NCBI GenBank assembly: GCA_030549775.1
Contig: CM060177.1
Location: forward strand, 47,146,244 to 47,210,243
Origin: Tamarix chinensis
Taxonomy: Eukaryota; Streptophyta; Magnoliopsida; Caryophyllales; Tamaricaceae
Direction: 5' to 3'
Length of the DNA: 64,000 nt
Part shown: piece by piece, positions 62,491-64,000 of the stretch
How the letters are laid out: each line of letters starts with the position of its first letter
Position numbering within the stretch: the stretch's first letter is position 1
Made by a program: the position numbers and the translations under genes
The notes under the pieces: model-generated
The model's input: only the letters and a program-made list of their open reading frames with translations
Databases searched by the model: none
Told to the model about the DNA's origin: nothing

Positions 62491-64000
62491 GGAATGGTTA
62501 TGGCGACTGATGAGTTCATATTTTGACACATTTTATACCCTTATAATCTTCGTTTTTGTTAGTTTATTTAGCTAATATAGGGGAATAATTATTGTTTTAT
62601 GCTTAAGTGGTAAAAATTGCATAAATTTTATTATTTAAGCTAAAATGATATAATTTAAGTAAATTTAGAGCAAAATAATATTTATTAATTTTTATTAATT
62701 TTATTTTGCAGGTTTTTAAGTAAAAATAAAAAATAAAAAAAATAAAATAAGAAATAAGACCTTTGGACCAACGGCCGAAGGCCAAAGGCCTGGAACAAAA
62801 ATAAAACCAAACGGAGCACAGGCCCCGCGCACGAAAAAGGTCGAGAGTCAGCCACAAGGGCCGACGTGGCGCAGCAAAAACAAAATTATAAAGTGCAGAG
62901 CGAGACAGGGCAGAAGGTAGACACTGAAGGGGGATAGAGTCGTCAGGCTCTGACAGAGGAACAGCGGTTGAGAGCCTTCAAGGCTCGGGCGTGAGGAGAC
63001 GCAGGGCGCGTCAGGGTGTGCGGTCGAGGGGCGGTAGAAAGACAGAGCCTGCCGAGGCTCTGTGGAACGAAAAGCAGGACGACGCACGGAAGAAGCGACA
63101 CACGGAGTCCGAGGCAGCGAAGCAACAGGTGTGCGCCAGCCGCCAGCGATGAAAGAAAAAAAGAAAAAGAAAAAGAAAGAATTGCACGGAAATTCAAGCA
63201 CCGAAATAAGGAAGAAAATAAGGAAGAAATTAATACCGGTAGAATTTATTTCAGATAAAATTAATTTTTATCTGAATAAATTCTTGATCTTTAATTCAAA
63301 ATTAACTCCGGTTATTTATTTCTCTTATTTTTAATTTATATTTTAGATATATATTTCTGTGTAATTAATTCTTTAATTATGAGTGGCTGATTGTTTATTG
63401 TTAGGGAATAATTTGAAACCCTGGATTAGGATTTAAATTATAATTTTATTTTCTTTGTTTCGTGAGATTTTTTCTTGACTCTATATTAATTGCTATCATT
63501 TATATGTATAATTCTGTCCAGTATAGTTTATTTGGTGCATGCCTTGTTCTGGTTCCTCATAAGTGACAGTATGTAGGATTATTTGCCTGCGAGGTGGCCA
63601 TCTAAATATACTAGAATTTATATGTATAAATTGCATCTAGGTTAGATAACAATTCACCTAATCGTTTTGTGATTCTAACCGAAGTGGTAAAACGTTTCGA
63701 TACGTGTGGGTCAAGGATAGGAAATACAGTTAGACATACGTTTTGTACTAGTCTGGGTACTTAGATTGACAACCTTCCACTTACACTTAATGCATTAAAT
63801 CTAGTTAAATATAGGAGCCGCATGTTGCTGCTATACTGTTAGTATTTAATAGGGTTAATATAGGCACGTTGTCGTATTAATTAATTAAGGGAAGTAATAT
63901 AAGGTGTATGGACCTGCGTTTGGTGTGCAACTTGGTCGATCTCTTTCTCACAATTAAAATTGACTTAGAAATAAATATTATATTTTCAACCTAATCTAGT
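62491..64000. mobile_element. Unclassified repeat, probably a retroelement LTR or leader, cut by the window end
   Basis: From about 62,512 (TGATGAGTTCATATTTTG) the sequence changes character and matches no other part of the window. It holds a GC- and CpG-rich patch (62,760-63,140) with a perfect 8-bp hairpin at 63,043-63,062, between AT-rich flanks, and no convincing protein. I recall similar text at retroelement ends in other plants but cannot name the family. Confidence 0.35.

Overview
The window is nuclear DNA of a flowering plant. It is AT-rich and contains one clearly functional protein-coding gene. That gene has GT-AG introns and encodes a plant-type CCCH zinc-finger/RRM protein. Almost everything else is plant transposable-element sequence. 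I cannot name the species from the sequence alone.

Layout. 1-4.9 kb: a decayed CACTA (En/Spm) transposase on the minus strand, followed by a 356-bp-period local duplication. 4.9-9.1 kb: a 4.2-kb solo LTR with an exact 5-bp target-site duplication. 9.1-13.3 kb: AT-rich intergenic DNA with a 1.2-kb inverted-repeat element. 13.3-19.1 kb: the gene island, with an 8-exon CCCH-RRM gene (738 aa, minus strand), its downstream sequence and its 5' leader. A 101-bp tandem duplication lies just upstream. 19.9-21.4 kb: a Cassandra TRIM (5S-rRNA-derived LTRs) present as a tandem four-LTR array inside one perfect 5-bp target-site duplication. 21.4-28.6 kb: a MITE-like segment, a copia-like LTR candidate and a second, more decayed 4.2-kb solo LTR. 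28.6-32 kb: AT-rich sequence with nothing I can identify.

32-62.5 kb is a nest of decayed Ty3/gypsy chromoviruses of the Tekay/Del type, all on the minus strand. Element T1 (about 31,975-46,635) keeps paired LTRs, a polypurine tract, a tRNA-iMet-type primer-binding site and broken gag-PR-RT-RNaseH-INT-chromodomain sequence. A 4.4-kb solo LTR is inserted between its gag and its primer-binding site. Element T2 (47,205 to about 58,027) has the same order. A second Cassandra element is inserted just upstream of its integrase sequence, and its right-hand LTR is mosaic and interrupted by another 4.5-kb solo LTR. From about 62.5 kb to the end lies a different, unclassified element with a CpG/GC-rich patch.

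How it fits together: the gene is the only part under visible coding constraint. Its reading frame closes perfectly across seven introns, while every transposon reading frame carries stops and frameshifts. The most interesting signals are structural: the Cassandra array with its target-site duplication, the solo LTR whose pre-insertion site survives in a neighbouring duplicate, and short palindromic motifs repeated inside the chromovirus LTRs.
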